DNA from: JANJUB01 sp964586225
GTDB taxonomy: Bacteria > Armatimonadota > Fimbriimonadia > Fimbriimonadales > Fimbriimonadaceae
Direction: 5' to 3'
Assembly (NCBI GenBank): GCA_964586225.1
Contig: CAZPHD010000002.1
Span: 124,001 to 188,000 of the forward strand
DNA length: 64,000 bases
Position 1 is the first letter of the stretch. Every line of letters begins with the position of its first letter. Position numbers and translations under genes: made by a program. The notes under the pieces are model-generated. The model was given only the letters and a program-made list of their open reading frames with translations. It had not been told where the DNA came from and searched no databases. Of this stretch, positions 17,501 to 25,886 are shown piece by piece.

Positions 17501-19070
17501 CTGGCCCGGCACACGCATCGAGCTGCAGGACCCTAACGCTCGAGCTAGGCGGATCGACCTCGACACCATCTCAATTCGCGATGGCGAGATCGTGGCCTCG
17601 GGCGCTTACAATGTCGACGGCTTTACCGGCCCGATCGAGGCCAACATCCCGTTCCGGTACCCATTCGAGATTCCGGCCGATCGCGAAATTCTGGCGCGAC
17701 TGACCCTACCGGATCGCCCCCTTAACACCCTTACCGACTTTCTGCCTGGCCTCGATGTGGGCCGCACCGAGGGCTCGGTCCGCGGTCAAGTGATTGTGCG
17801 GGGTCTTCGAGACGACCTGAAGGTCACCGGAAGCGCCGAAGCCAAAGCGAAGCAGTTCGCCTATCAGGGACTCGCGACAACCTTGCAGGATCTAGACCTG
17901 CAAACGCGGTTCAACGGCGAGACGGCGACCATTTCCGCGACCGCCAAGGGTAGCGAGGGTGGCACGCTCGCGATCGAAGAGGCAGGCGTGAACTTCGGCA
18001 ATCTCGCCGATCTCTTCCAATCGACCGGCGATACCCTTGTGATGAGCCAACTGTTCGGCTCGCTCCAGCTCAGCAACCTCAAGGTCACCTACAACGATCC
18101 GACCCAGGGGCCCCTCACGGCAACCCTCGGGGGCGGATTGCTCCTTGGCGGAAATTTACGGCAGCCCGAGATCACGGGTCAGCTTCTCATGAGTGCAGTC
18201 AATGCTGCCCCTCCCTCCACCCTTGCCGAGGGTGGGGTGCCCACAAGGCTTCCGATCGACCCGAGGTTCAACGTCTCGATTTTGGCGACTGATTTGATGC
18301 GCTTGCGGATGAGCACGGGCGACTTCTACTTGGGCGGCTCCGCAAGCCTCACCGGCACGCTCAGCGAACCAGACTTCACCTCCACCCTGATCGTCGAGCG
18401 GGGCTCAATCCGGCTCCCCAACGCACGCATCAATATTGAGCCGGGGGGCGAAATCAACATCACCTACCGCGCCGGGCCCAACGGCATCCCGGTGGCCCGC
18501 GCCGAGATCGACATGGTCGGACGCACGCAAGTTTCCGCCGAGAGCTTCACTGGGAACGTGGAACGGTACGACGTGATTCTCACGATTGCCGGCGATTTGC
18601 TTCAAGAAAACGGTCTTCAGTTGTCCGCCCAAAGCGACCCGCCTGACCTGAGTCAGGATCGGATTCTCGCGATTCTTGGCCAGGGCGACGTGCTCGGCGG
18701 ACGCCGAGGCGAGACCTTCCGGGCGGATCGTCAACTTCAGTCAGCCCTCATCGGAATCGCTTTGCCCTACGTTGCGGGAGGCCTGACCGAACGCCTGGCC
18801 GATCAGCTGGGACTCGACTATCTCAACGTCGAATACAACACGTTCGATCAGCTCTCGGTGACGGCCGCGATGTCGCTGGGACGCGATCTGGTGCTCAGCG
18901 GCCGACGCCAAATCTCGAATCCTCTGCCGGGCTTTAAACCGAAGTGGGAAGTTCGCCTGAGTTATCGTCCACCTTTCCGCAACCGAGCCCTACGCCGTTT
19001 CAGTTTTAGTATTGGAATGGACCAGGATCGCCCCTGGAAGATCATGGTGGAATATGGGATCAGGTTCTAG
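14526..19070 (+). CDS. tamB: TamB-like (DUF490) giant envelope protein
   Basis: 1514 residues from a TTG start. One N-terminal membrane anchor (about residues 5-40) is followed by a very long run of beta-strand repeats, as in AsmA/TamB bridge proteins, which form a hydrophobic groove across the periplasm and help move phospholipids or autotransporters to the outer membrane. The C-terminal ~250 residues match DUF490: RGSIRLPNARINIEPGGEIN, DLSQDRILAILGQGDVLGGR and the end IMVEYGIRF. No TamA/BamA-type gene is in the window. It follows DUF58 by 29 bp and ends 8 bp from the convergent rny. Confidence 0.88.
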   Translation: MRITLGLVAWLSVVVPVAILAGWGASFLTSCVVALAAGGSPIVYTYDSPGGKLTARADSYRWSIPRNTLQLRGIVVRDPDQNPVVEVNELFLEDFVPGAKPIRVRARDVTLRVERKADGSFRFLDWAPPATEEPTSEVAYRVDIGRLSVLWEDHAGGEPWRRWVSTPRLRVDGRGGSWMASGRLKIEHSGYVGVALRGGLELGVEAEAQFDGLEVAELLKRFARMPEGRDFPELKDLHLSQGRVWGPMRLVVAPKKPVRVVGKLRAETGPFSFGPDIAATSTMANVLVSEAGLRGELSFADGPFGGDFRGTINWEDGLRVGGAVTATTPDQRRVPKLLRASLPNDLGLRNVVYTGWIDYREPAGWTTQGTVSAHQLTFGGETVQAVSARLSYEGDRLLLNELDGSYATATMAGALALDLRSNSISGHLSSPRFDLGTLARRLGLELLEGTGEARLAVTGKLDQPSVELRATGRATSRAQGYDARLGRFEVAAQLRGSGIEVDRLTVVGPSGTAYARGEVDLKGRNLGFDVLATSVPLGSFFEAIQASAAFSGRIEGSFDAPYAEGQLELFGAQAAGQTLPYARGNVLIDRDGLEADEVLAFKRGATARGAFGLSFGNLALSGNFTTTGVNLADYPPEGISGIARINQATLAGTLESPILEADIAAETLVVSEIRFGDVTARAKIKDRKLAIENVIATSESGQLSGSALFSLDDESGTFDFFAKEFALAPLVRDLPLDVALGGTLDGRFQGSFAERQVQSLTSEGQLTGLRVNQAFLGNGPLMLTKTNGQWDASLFLGDLNAYVEVPKVSFDESTRAVSGDVIANNFDVSVLYKSFRRYLNESGVSPDVVEKLDTLSGELDLSARLSGTFDQLDLQVPTLAVGSLKFEGQDAGVFTTKFARTDRVWTVDEFLWKDGPVRVSLSEARIEEEGEISIDGEINDLDWSWFAALNPLFARIRGETDLPFLVRGPTRSPEIQASLSYDEAPEVPVVRPWPGTRIELQDPNARARRIDLDTISIRDGEIVASGAYNVDGFTGPIEANIPFRYPFEIPADREILARLTLPDRPLNTLTDFLPGLDVGRTEGSVRGQVIVRGLRDDLKVTGSAEAKAKQFAYQGLATTLQDLDLQTRFNGETATISATAKGSEGGTLAIEEAGVNFGNLADLFQSTGDTLVMSQLFGSLQLSNLKVTYNDPTQGPLTATLGGGLLLGGNLRQPEITGQLLMSAVNAAPPSTLAEGGVPTRLPIDPRFNVSILATDLMRLRMSTGDFYLGGSASLTGTLSEPDFTSTLIVERGSIRLPNARINIEPGGEINITYRAGPNGIPVARAEIDMVGRTQVSAESFTGNVERYDVILTIAGDLLQENGLQLSAQSDPPDLSQDRILAILGQGDVLGGRRGETFRADRQLQSALIGIALPYVAGGLTERLADQLGLDYLNVEYNTFDQLSVTAAMSLGRDLVLSGRRQISNPLPGFKPKWEVRLSYRPPFRNRALRRFSFSIGMDQDRPWKIMVEYGIRF

Positions 19071-19078
19071 CAAGCGTA

Positions 19079-20281
19079 CTACCCCGCCGTAAACTCGGAG
19101 CGAACCTCGCGGATCACCGTCACCTTGATCTGGCCGGGGAAGCGGTGGTCGGCCGCGATTTGTTCCGCAAGCTGCTGAGCCAAACTCGCCGTCGCCCCAT
19201 CCGAAATCTCATCCGGACGCACCACCACCCGAATCTCGCGTCCCGCCTGAACCGCGAACACCCGATCCACCCCCGGGTGCGCGCCAATCTCCGCCTCCAG
19301 CGCCGCCATCCGCTGCATGAACTGCTCCAAGTTCTCCCGCCGCGCCCCTGGCCGCGCCGCCGACAAAGCGTCGGCAACAATCACCATTTCCGCCTCGGGT
19401 GTCGAGGGCGCGATCTCCCGGTGGTGGGCACCCACCGCATGCGTCACCGCCTCCGCCTCTCCGTGCGAAGCCAAGAATCGCATTCCCGCCAGCGCGTGCG
19501 GCCCTTCCCACTCCGGCGGCAGGCCCTTGCCAATGTCGTGAAGCAACCCCGCTCGAACCGCCACCTCGCGGTTCAGCCCCAGCGCATCCGCCAGCATCCC
19601 GCACATCTGCGCGACCTCCACGGAGTGGGCGAGCACGTTCTGCGCGTAGCTCGTGCGGAAGTGGAGCTTGCCGAGCGCCTCGCGAATCGGCGCGGGCAGC
19701 TTCTTGATGCCGACCTCCGCCACCGCCCGGTCGGTTACCTCGCGGACCCGCTGGTCGATCTGCTGCTTGGCTTCGGCGTAGGCCGCCTCGATGCGCGCCG
19801 GATGCACCTTGATCTCGGTGATGAGCTGCTCCAGGCAACGCCGCGCGACGGCTCGGCGGTAGGGGTCGAAGCATGAGAGGACGACGGTGTTGGGCGAGTC
19901 ATCAATGATCAAGTCCACGCCAGTCGCTTGTTCGAAGGCGCGGATGTTCCGCCCCTCGCGCCCGATCAGCCGCCCCTTGATGTCTTCGGCGGGGAGGGTA
20001 ACGACGTCGGTCGACGCCTCGGGCACCACCTCAAGGTGAAGTCGCTGCAGCGTCGTGAGGGCAAGATCGCGAACGCGCCGCTCAATCTGTTCGCGTTGCT
20101 CGGCCTCGTATGCGGCAAGCTCGCCGGCAATCGCTGCTCGTTCACGCGATGTATCCACCACGGGCGTGGCGGGTTCGGCGGGTGGTAGCTCCGCGATGGT
20201 GGTTTCGACCTTGCGCACAAGCACCAGGCGCGCAATCAGCAACGCCAACATGCCCACGCCAAGTCCGAGTGCGAACTCCAT
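19079..20281 (-). CDS. rny: Ribonuclease Y, short form
   Basis: 400 residues: one N-terminal membrane helix (about 3-22), a short charged helical stretch, a KH domain with IKGRLIGREGRNIRAFEQAT, and an HD domain with LLHDIGKG and AVGAHHREI. RNase Y starts mRNA decay by endonucleolytic cuts at the membrane. Typical members have ~520 residues because of a ~150-residue coiled coil; here the stretch between membrane helix and KH is only ~75 residues. ATG 20281 overlaps the recX stop in TGATG form; the TTG at 20284 is an alternative. It is the last gene of recA-recX-rny. Confidence 0.93.
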   Translation of the reverse strand: MEFALGLGVGMLALLIARLVLVRKVETTIAELPPAEPATPVVDTSRERAAIAGELAAYEAEQREQIERRVRDLALTTLQRLHLEVVPEASTDVVTLPAEDIKGRLIGREGRNIRAFEQATGVDLIIDDSPNTVVLSCFDPYRRAVARRCLEQLITEIKVHPARIEAAYAEAKQQIDQRVREVTDRAVAEVGIKKLPAPIREALGKLHFRTSYAQNVLAHSVEVAQMCGMLADALGLNREVAVRAGLLHDIGKGLPPEWEGPHALAGMRFLASHGEAEAVTHAVGAHHREIAPSTPEAEMVIVADALSAARPGARRENLEQFMQRMAALEAEIGAHPGVDRVFAVQAGREIRVVVRPDEISDGATASLAQQLAEQIAADHRFPGQIKVTVIREVRSEFTAG

Positions 20282-20712
20282 CAATCTTCCTCGCCAAAGT
20301 GCCGCTCAAGCACGGACGCGATGAGGTCCGGGTCGAACCCTCGCCGCGCCAAGAGCCGCCCCGCTCGTGCTCGATCTTCAAACTTCGCAATCACCTCGAG
20401 CATGATGGCCAATTCTTGCTCGTCGGTTCGTTCGGCAAGCTCCAACTTGGTTTCATCAGCTCCGCGTTGGAGGAGCTCTTCCTGGAGGGCCTCTCGCCCC
20501 ACGGCTCGCTTGCCCGATCGCGAAACGATGAGGGCTTCGGTTGCACGCGAGTCGCTGAGCAACCGTTGCTCGGAGAGGATGGCCAGAGCCTCGTCGACGA
20601 TCGCGTCCTCAAACCCGCGTGCCGCGAGCTTCTGGCGAAGCTCCTCGCGGAAATACTCCCGCTTGCCGAGCGCACGGAGCGCCCAGCGAAGCGCCTTATC
20701 GCGATCCGACAC
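20281..20712 (-). CDS. recX: RecX-family regulator of RecA
   Basis: 143 residues from a GTG start 4 bases after the recA stop. The three-helix repeats of RecX are visible: ALRWALRALGKREYFREELR-QKLAARGF, then VDEALAILSEQRLLSDSRAT, and the C-terminal GRLLARRGFDPDLIASVLE. RecX caps or inhibits RecA filaments. Its position directly after recA is the commonest arrangement in bacteria. It is coupled to rny by a 1-base overlap. Confidence 0.92.
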   Translation of the reverse strand: MSDRDKALRWALRALGKREYFREELRQKLAARGFEDAIVDEALAILSEQRLLSDSRATEALIVSRSGKRAVGREALQEELLQRGADETKLELAERTDEQELAIMLEVIAKFEDRARAGRLLARRGFDPDLIASVLERHFGEED

Positions 20713-20716
20713 GCTG

Positions 20717-21781
20717 CTACTCGTCCGCCGTTTCCTCTTCGTCGGTGTCTGATGGGAGGTTGTTCAGCGCGGCAAGCCGCTCGGCGGCGAAGATCGCTCG
20801 AACCTTGGCGTCAAGCTCTTGGAAGATGGACGGGTTCTCGTCGAGAAACTGGCGGGCGTTGTCGCGGCCCTGGCCGAGTCGCTGATCGCCGTAGTTGTAG
20901 TAGGTGCCAGCTCGCGTGACGAACCCACGGACCGCGGCGACGTCGAGCAAGTCACCCGCTCGTGAGATGCCACGGCCGAAGATCACGTCGAACTCCGCGG
21001 TGCGGAAGGGCGGCGCGACCTTGTTCTTCACGATCTTCACCTTCATCCGCGCGCCGATCTGCTCGGTGCCTTGCTTGATCGCATCGCCACGGCGAACTTC
21101 CCACCGGACCGACGCCCAGAATTTGAGCGCGCGACCACCGGGAGTTGTTTCCGGGTTGCCATACATGACGCCGATCTTCTCGCGGAGCTGGTTGATAAAG
21201 ATCGCGGCGGTGTTCGATTTGTTGATGCTGCCGCCGAGCTTTCTCAGCGCTTGCGACATCATTCGCGCTTGGATGCCGACGTGGGAGTCGCCCATCTCGC
21301 CTTCGATTTCCGCCTTGGGGACGAGAGCGGCGACCGAGTCGAGCACGACCACATCGACGGCGCCAGATCGGATCATCGCGTCCATGATTTCCAGGGCCTC
21401 CTCGCCGGAGGTCGGCTGGGCAACATAGAGTCGGTCCACATCTACGCCCATGGCACGCGCATATTCAATGTCGAGCGCGTGCTCCGCATCGACGAACACG
21501 GCCAGCCCGCCGCGCTTCTGTGCCTCGGCGACGACGTGCAGAGCGAGTGTGGTCTTACCGCTCGACTCGGTGCCGTAGATTTCGGTGACGCGGCCCTTGG
21601 GGAGTCCGCCTACGCCGAGCGCCATGTCGAGCGAGAGTGACCCGGTGGGAATGGCCTCAATCGCTTCGCGCTCACCCTGCCCCAGGCGCATGATTGCCCC
21701 CTTGCCAAAGGCCTTTTCAATCTGGCTGAGGGCCGACTCGAGTGCGCGCTCCTTTTCGGGGCTGATGGTTTTCTCCGACAT
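20717..21781 (-). CDS. recA: RecA recombinase
   Basis: 354 residues from ATG 21781. Walker A GTESSGKTT is at residues 70-78; further family blocks are VFVDAEHALD, VVVLDSVAALVPKAEIEGEM and INQLREKIGVMYGNPETTPG (loop 2). RecA forms the strand-exchange filament and triggers LexA-type self-cleavage. The start was chosen because MSEKTISPEKE begins the usual N-terminal helix and a strong promoter leaves no room for a longer product. The gene sits in nnrD/E-FHA-recA-recX-rny order but has its own promoter. Confidence 0.98.
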   Translation of the reverse strand: MSEKTISPEKERALESALSQIEKAFGKGAIMRLGQGEREAIEAIPTGSLSLDMALGVGGLPKGRVTEIYGTESSGKTTLALHVVAEAQKRGGLAVFVDAEHALDIEYARAMGVDVDRLYVAQPTSGEEALEIMDAMIRSGAVDVVVLDSVAALVPKAEIEGEMGDSHVGIQARMMSQALRKLGGSINKSNTAAIFINQLREKIGVMYGNPETTPGGRALKFWASVRWEVRRGDAIKQGTEQIGARMKVKIVKNKVAPPFRTAEFDVIFGRGISRAGDLLDVAAVRGFVTRAGTYYNYGDQRLGQGRDNARQFLDENPSIFQELDAKVRAIFAAERLAALNNLPSDTDEEETADE

Positions 21782-21791
21782 AGTGGACGCT

Positions 21792-21820
21792 AGTATACAG
21801 GAAAGAGTCCTGCGATGCAA
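21792..21820 (-). promoter_or_regulatory. recA sigma-70-type promoter with palindrome in the spacer
   Basis: On the minus strand TTGCAT (21815-21820) and TATACT (21792-21797) are 17 bp apart, and the recA ATG begins 10 bases after the -10, so the mRNA leader should be only about 3-5 nt. The spacer contains CAGGA-N5-TCCTG (21798-21812), a 5-bp perfect inverted repeat that could be the operator of an SOS-type repressor. It does not match the LexA boxes of Gram-positive bacteria or Proteobacteria. Confidence 0.65.
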
Positions 21821-21824
21821 GTGG

Positions 21825-22979
21825 TTATGAAGATTTCACTTCAAATGCTACGGAGCCGAACTGCACGCGGTCGCCCGAGCGTAGCGGATGGTCGCCCGCA
21901 AGCCGAGCACCGTTTACAAATGTGCCGTTCGTGCTTCCGACATCGCGCACGATGATCGAGTCGCCCGTCCGCACAATCTCTGCATGGCGGCGCGAAACCG
22001 TGGACTCGCCGACGAGGGCGATCGTCAGTCCCGCCTCGCGGCCGATGACATGAACGCCCTCGCTGAGCTCGAAGATCCCGGCTGCTCCGACTAGGCTGAG
22101 GGTTCCGCCGCCGAGAACGACGGGCGTCACTGCAATGGGCGGGGCAGGGTCCAGAACGATCGGGGTGATCGGCTGCGGGAAGGGATCGGCGACCGGAGGC
22201 GGCGCGGGGTCATTAGCCGAGACCGGATCGGGCACCTGGACGCCGAGTTTGGTTAGCGCGTCCTTCGCTTTGTCTTGGTTGCCATAGATCCACTTGAGGC
22301 CGAAAAACAGCACCGCGAGAGCGGCCGCCGCCGCAAACAGCATGGCGATGATGTTGCCGAGGATGCCGGTCGGGGCGGGTGCGTCCTTGGGGGGCGGGAG
22401 CCGGTTGGGGTCCGCGGGTGCGGGCTCAGGCATCGCGGTCGCGCGCCCGGCAACGGTCATCACCAGTTTCGGCACGCTGAGATCGCGTTGCGTGGGGACG
22501 TCAAACCCCATCGTGGACGTTTTGGTCGACTCGCCATCGGGGTAGCTGACTGAGACCGAAACCTTCCCGATCGGCACGCCGAAGAACGCGACCTCGCCCT
22601 TCGAACCGGCCATGAGCAGTTCGGTCACCGAGCCGACGGCAACCGAGCCCACCTCGAGGGGCGCATCGCCTTGTTCGACTCGAACGCGCACCTCGCCGAT
22701 GCGCTTGTAGTCTGCAGGCTGGACCGCCCACGCCCCTTTGAGTTCGGCGGCCTTGCGCGCAGCCATGTTGCCGCTCGTCAGATCAACGACCCGCACCCAC
22801 ATGTCGCCGGAAGCTTCGACACGCACTTCACGTTCAGTCGTGGTCGTTTGGCTGAGCTTCGCCGTTGGCGCTTCGACGACGTCAACGATCCGCTCGGAAG
22901 CCGCGCCGAACTTAAGCGTGATCGTCTCCGCGCCTGCGAGCGCCGGAACCAAGAGTAGGATTAGGCACAACCGTCGCAC
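21825..22979 (-). CDS. Signal-peptide, transmembrane protein with C-terminal FHA domain
   Basis: 384 residues from a GTG start. A signal peptide (MRRLCLILLLVPALAGA) and a ~180-residue exported beta-rich part lead to a Pro-rich linker, one membrane helix (NIIAMLFAAAAALAVLFFGL), a second Pro/Val-rich linker and a cytosolic FHA domain. The FHA domain holds HVIGREAG, STVSRRHAEI and DVGSTNGTFVNGARL, the residues that bind phosphothreonine. It may link an envelope event to Ser/Thr phosphorylation; no kinase gene is nearby. It overlaps the end of nnrD/E by 19 bp and ends just upstream of the recA promoter. Confidence 0.85.
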   Translation of the reverse strand: MRRLCLILLLVPALAGAETITLKFGAASERIVDVVEAPTAKLSQTTTTEREVRVEASGDMWVRVVDLTSGNMAARKAAELKGAWAVQPADYKRIGEVRVRVEQGDAPLEVGSVAVGSVTELLMAGSKGEVAFFGVPIGKVSVSVSYPDGESTKTSTMGFDVPTQRDLSVPKLVMTVAGRATAMPEPAPADPNRLPPPKDAPAPTGILGNIIAMLFAAAAALAVLFFGLKWIYGNQDKAKDALTKLGVQVPDPVSANDPAPPPVADPFPQPITPIVLDPAPPIAVTPVVLGGGTLSLVGAAGIFELSEGVHVIGREAGLTIALVGESTVSRRHAEIVRTGDSIIVRDVGSTNGTFVNGARLAGDHPLRSGDRVQFGSVAFEVKSS

Positions 22980-24505
22980 GATGCTGTGATACTAGCACGG
23001 GCGGCGGGCAACATCTCGGCCACATCCCGCGCCGTGAAGCCAACGGGGCCGATTTGCATTGCGCATTCATCGCCGGCGAATCCATGCCAGAACATGCCTA
23101 CGGCGGCCGCGTAGTATGCGGGAAGGTCCTGAGCGAGCAGCGTGGCAATGATGCCAGCGAGCACATCGCCCATCCCGGCGGAGGCCATGCCCGGATTCCC
23201 GGTGCTGTTCACCAGCATGGGCTGAAACGCTTCACCGACGACACTGTAGGGGCCTTTCAGAAGCGACGTCTTACCGAACTTGGTTGTAGCGGTCATCACC
23301 GCTCGGAAACGGTCGCTTTGAACTTCGGCAACGCTCGAATGCAGGAGCCGTCCCATCTCGCCGGGGTGGGGTGTCAGCACACACTCTCCGGCCGGAAGGC
23401 TGACCCCGCGGGCCACACAGTTCAAGGCGTCGGCATCGACGCAGCAGGGGCGATCCCACTCTCGCCAGACTTTGTTGAGAAACTCGGCGACCGGTTCGTC
23501 GTGCGTCAGACCGGGCCCGAAGAGGGCCGCGTCGTATCGGTCGCGTTGTTCCAGCAGAATCCTCGAAGCGTCGGCACTGATAACGCCATGGTTCTCGGGG
23601 AGCGGAAGGAGCAGGGCCTCCGGCGAGCTGGCCGCGACCGCCGCGCACACGCTCTCAACTCCCGCCACCGTCACCAGACCTGCGCCCGACCGTAAGGCAG
23701 CCCTTGCGGCGAGCACGGCCGCTCCGCGCATGCGATTTGAGCCCGCAACGATCAAGACCGAGCCATTGTCGCCTTTGTGGCTTGCCCGGAGCCGCTCGGG
23801 AAGAAGATGCCCCACCCACTCGCGGTCCAGCACACGGGCGTCGGTGGGTTCGCTCAGAAGTTCGGGCGGGAATCCGATATCGGCCACGGTCCAGTAGCCC
23901 GCGTGCTCAATGCCGATGCCTTGGAACAGGTAGGGCTTCGGCAAGCCAAACGTGACGGTCCGCAGCGCCCATATGCTTTCGCCCAGTTCTTCACCGGTGT
24001 CAGTGTGGATGCCACTAGGCACATCAACGCTCACCACGGGAACTCCGGAGCGGTTAATCGCGCGAATGGCATGCTCAACAGGACCGTGAACCTCCCCGCC
24101 CGCGCCGGTGCCGAGGAGCGCATCTACAATCAAGTCCCGCGATCCAAGCGCAGCAAGGCGACGCTCATAGCGCGCGTCTCCGACGAAAATGGGGTCGACC
24201 CCACGACTCTTGGCCGCCGAAAGTTGGTGGCCTGCGTCGGCCGAGATCCGCTCTACGTCGGCGGCCACGAGGCAATCGACGTCAAACCCCGCCTCGTGGG
24301 CCGCTCTCGCCACCACGAAGCCGTCGCCGCCGTTGTTGCCTCGGCCGCAAAACACGGTCACGCGCCCGCCTTCGGGAAGGAGCTCACGAACCGCGTCAAA
24401 CACGGCAAGCCCGGCTCGTTCCATGAGAACCGAGCTGGGGACTCCGTATTCTGATTGCGCCAGTTGGTCGATTTCTCGGCTTCGGGCGGCGTCGGCGATC
24501 CACAT
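22961..24505 (-). CDS. nnr: Bifunctional NAD(P)HX epimerase / ADP-dependent dehydratase
   Basis: 514 residues, the full length for the fused repair enzyme that turns damaged hydrated NAD(P)H back into NAD(P)H. The N-terminal YjeF_N half has VFCGRGNNGGDGFVVARAA and VDALLGTGAGGEV; the C-terminal carbohydrate-kinase-like half has VLTPHPGEMGRLL, LLKGPYSVV and NSTGNPGMASAGMGDVLAGI. Both active halves look intact. It is divergent from fabZ (75 bp) and likely first in the transcript that continues into the FHA gene. Confidence 0.95.
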   Translation of the reverse strand: MWIADAARSREIDQLAQSEYGVPSSVLMERAGLAVFDAVRELLPEGGRVTVFCGRGNNGGDGFVVARAAHEAGFDVDCLVAADVERISADAGHQLSAAKSRGVDPIFVGDARYERRLAALGSRDLIVDALLGTGAGGEVHGPVEHAIRAINRSGVPVVSVDVPSGIHTDTGEELGESIWALRTVTFGLPKPYLFQGIGIEHAGYWTVADIGFPPELLSEPTDARVLDREWVGHLLPERLRASHKGDNGSVLIVAGSNRMRGAAVLAARAALRSGAGLVTVAGVESVCAAVAASSPEALLLPLPENHGVISADASRILLEQRDRYDAALFGPGLTHDEPVAEFLNKVWREWDRPCCVDADALNCVARGVSLPAGECVLTPHPGEMGRLLHSSVAEVQSDRFRAVMTATTKFGKTSLLKGPYSVVGEAFQPMLVNSTGNPGMASAGMGDVLAGIIATLLAQDLPAYYAAAVGMFWHGFAGDECAMQIGPVGFTARDVAEMLPAARASITASCDGCA

Positions 24506-24580
24506 GAGGCTAGTCGCATACTACGCGATTCGGCAAGTCGCGGTTTCGATTCCCTCAAACGGGTACAACCACGCGTGGTG

Positions 24581-25012
24581 ATGAACGTCGAAAAGATCAT
24601 GGAGTACCTGCCGCATCGCTACCCGATGCTGCTGGTGGACCGAATCATCGAGCTTGTGCCGATGAAATCGTGCATCGGAATCAAGAACGTGACGATCAAT
24701 GAAGGGTTCTTCCAAGGTCACTATCCGGGGTTGCCAATCATGCCGGGGGTGCTCATCGTAGAAGCAATGGCCCAGGCGGGCGCGTGCATGATCCTCGGCG
24801 ATGAGGCCAACAAGGGCTTCGTTCCGCTGATTGGAGCGATCGACGACGTGAAGTTCCGTCGGCCGGTGGTACCAGGAGATCAACTGCGCAGCGAAATGGA
24901 GCTGATGTGGTATCGCAACCAGATCGGTCGCATCCGAGGGCAGTCGTACGTGGGGGACGAGCCGGTGGCCTCAATGGAGCTGACGTTCAAACTCATGAAG
25001 CTAGGAATCTAA
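24581..25012 (+). CDS. fabZ: 3-hydroxyacyl-[ACP] dehydratase FabZ
   Basis: 143 residues. The hot-dog fold motifs are LPHRYPMLLVDRI (catalytic His) and GHYPGLPIMPGVLIVEAMAQ (catalytic Glu). It dehydrates beta-hydroxyacyl-ACP in fatty-acid elongation and controls the beta-hydroxyacyl pool that LpxA uses, which explains the tight pairing: lpxA starts at the base after the fabZ stop. ATG 24581 gives the canonical MNVEKIMEYLPHRYP start; the longer upstream frame would overlap the divergent nnr gene. TACAAC lies 11 bases upstream and the 12-bp palindrome ACCACGCGTGGT ends just before the start codon. Confidence 0.95.
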   Translation: MNVEKIMEYLPHRYPMLLVDRIIELVPMKSCIGIKNVTINEGFFQGHYPGLPIMPGVLIVEAMAQAGACMILGDEANKGFVPLIGAIDDVKFRRPVVPGDQLRSEMELMWYRNQIGRIRGQSYVGDEPVASMELTFKLMKLGI

Positions 25013-25801
25013 GTGGCCGAAGTTCACCCGCTTGCCGTTGTCCATCCCGAAGCCGATCTCGCTGAGTCGGTGCGGGTGGGCCCATTCTGCTATGTCGAGG
25101 CCAAGGTTCGAATCGGCGACAACACCGTTCTCGACTCGCACGTCACCGTAAAGTCGGGCACCACGCTCGGCTCCGACAACTACGTGGGGCAGGGCGCAAT
25201 CCTTGGCGGAGACCCGCAGGATCGCAAGTATAGCGAGGACCAGAACACCGAACTGGTGATTGGCGATCGCAACGTGATCCGCGAATACTGCACGATCCAC
25301 CGCGCAACCGGCGACGGAAAACGCACGACCATCGGCAATGACTGTTACATCATGGCCTATACCCATATTGGCCACAACGGCACGATTGGCGATTTCGTTA
25401 CCCTAGCGAACAACGTCGGGTTGTCGGGCCACGTGACGATCGAAGACTATGTCACGTTTGGCGGCATGGTGGGCGTCCATCAGTTCGTGCGGGTGGGGCG
25501 AGCGGCGATGGTGGGGGGCATGGCGGGGATTGCGCGCGACGTTCCTCCGTTTGTCGTGGCCGTTGGCCGCGATCAGGTTTTGGATATCAATGCGGTTGGC
25601 CTACGTCGCATTGGCATCACCCAGCCGGCCCGCATGTCGCTCCACAAAGCGGTCAAGCTGCTGTTCAAGTCGGAGCTCGGGCTGACCCGAGCGATCGAGA
25701 CCGTGCGGCGCGAGGTGCCGACCACGCCGGAAGTGGAGTATCTCCTTGCGTTTGAGGAGCGTCGATTCCGCGGCAAGAACGGCCGCGGCGATCAGCCCTG
25801 A
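25013..25801 (+). CDS. lpxA: UDP-N-acetylglucosamine acyltransferase LpxA
   Basis: 262 residues from a GTG start. It is a left-handed beta-helix made of hexapeptide repeats (for example IGDNTVLDSHVTVKSGTTLG) with the LpxA marks GGDPQDRKY and IMAYTHIGHNG, the latter holding the catalytic His. A C-terminal helical domain follows (LHKAVKLLFKSELGL). It catalyses the first step of lipid A synthesis, so the organism probably has an LPS-containing outer membrane. The gene is coupled to fabZ with no spacer. lpxB, lpxC and lpxD are not in the window. Confidence 0.96.
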   Translation: MAEVHPLAVVHPEADLAESVRVGPFCYVEAKVRIGDNTVLDSHVTVKSGTTLGSDNYVGQGAILGGDPQDRKYSEDQNTELVIGDRNVIREYCTIHRATGDGKRTTIGNDCYIMAYTHIGHNGTIGDFVTLANNVGLSGHVTIEDYVTFGGMVGVHQFVRVGRAAMVGGMAGIARDVPPFVVAVGRDQVLDINAVGLRRIGITQPARMSLHKAVKLLFKSELGLTRAIETVRREVPTTPEVEYLLAFEERRFRGKNGRGDQP

Positions 25802-25886
25802 GGGCCATAGTAAACGCTGCGTTGAAGACAGGCGACATTTCGAGCCATAATCAACGTAGGATTGAATATGGACAGCGGTTAGTCGC

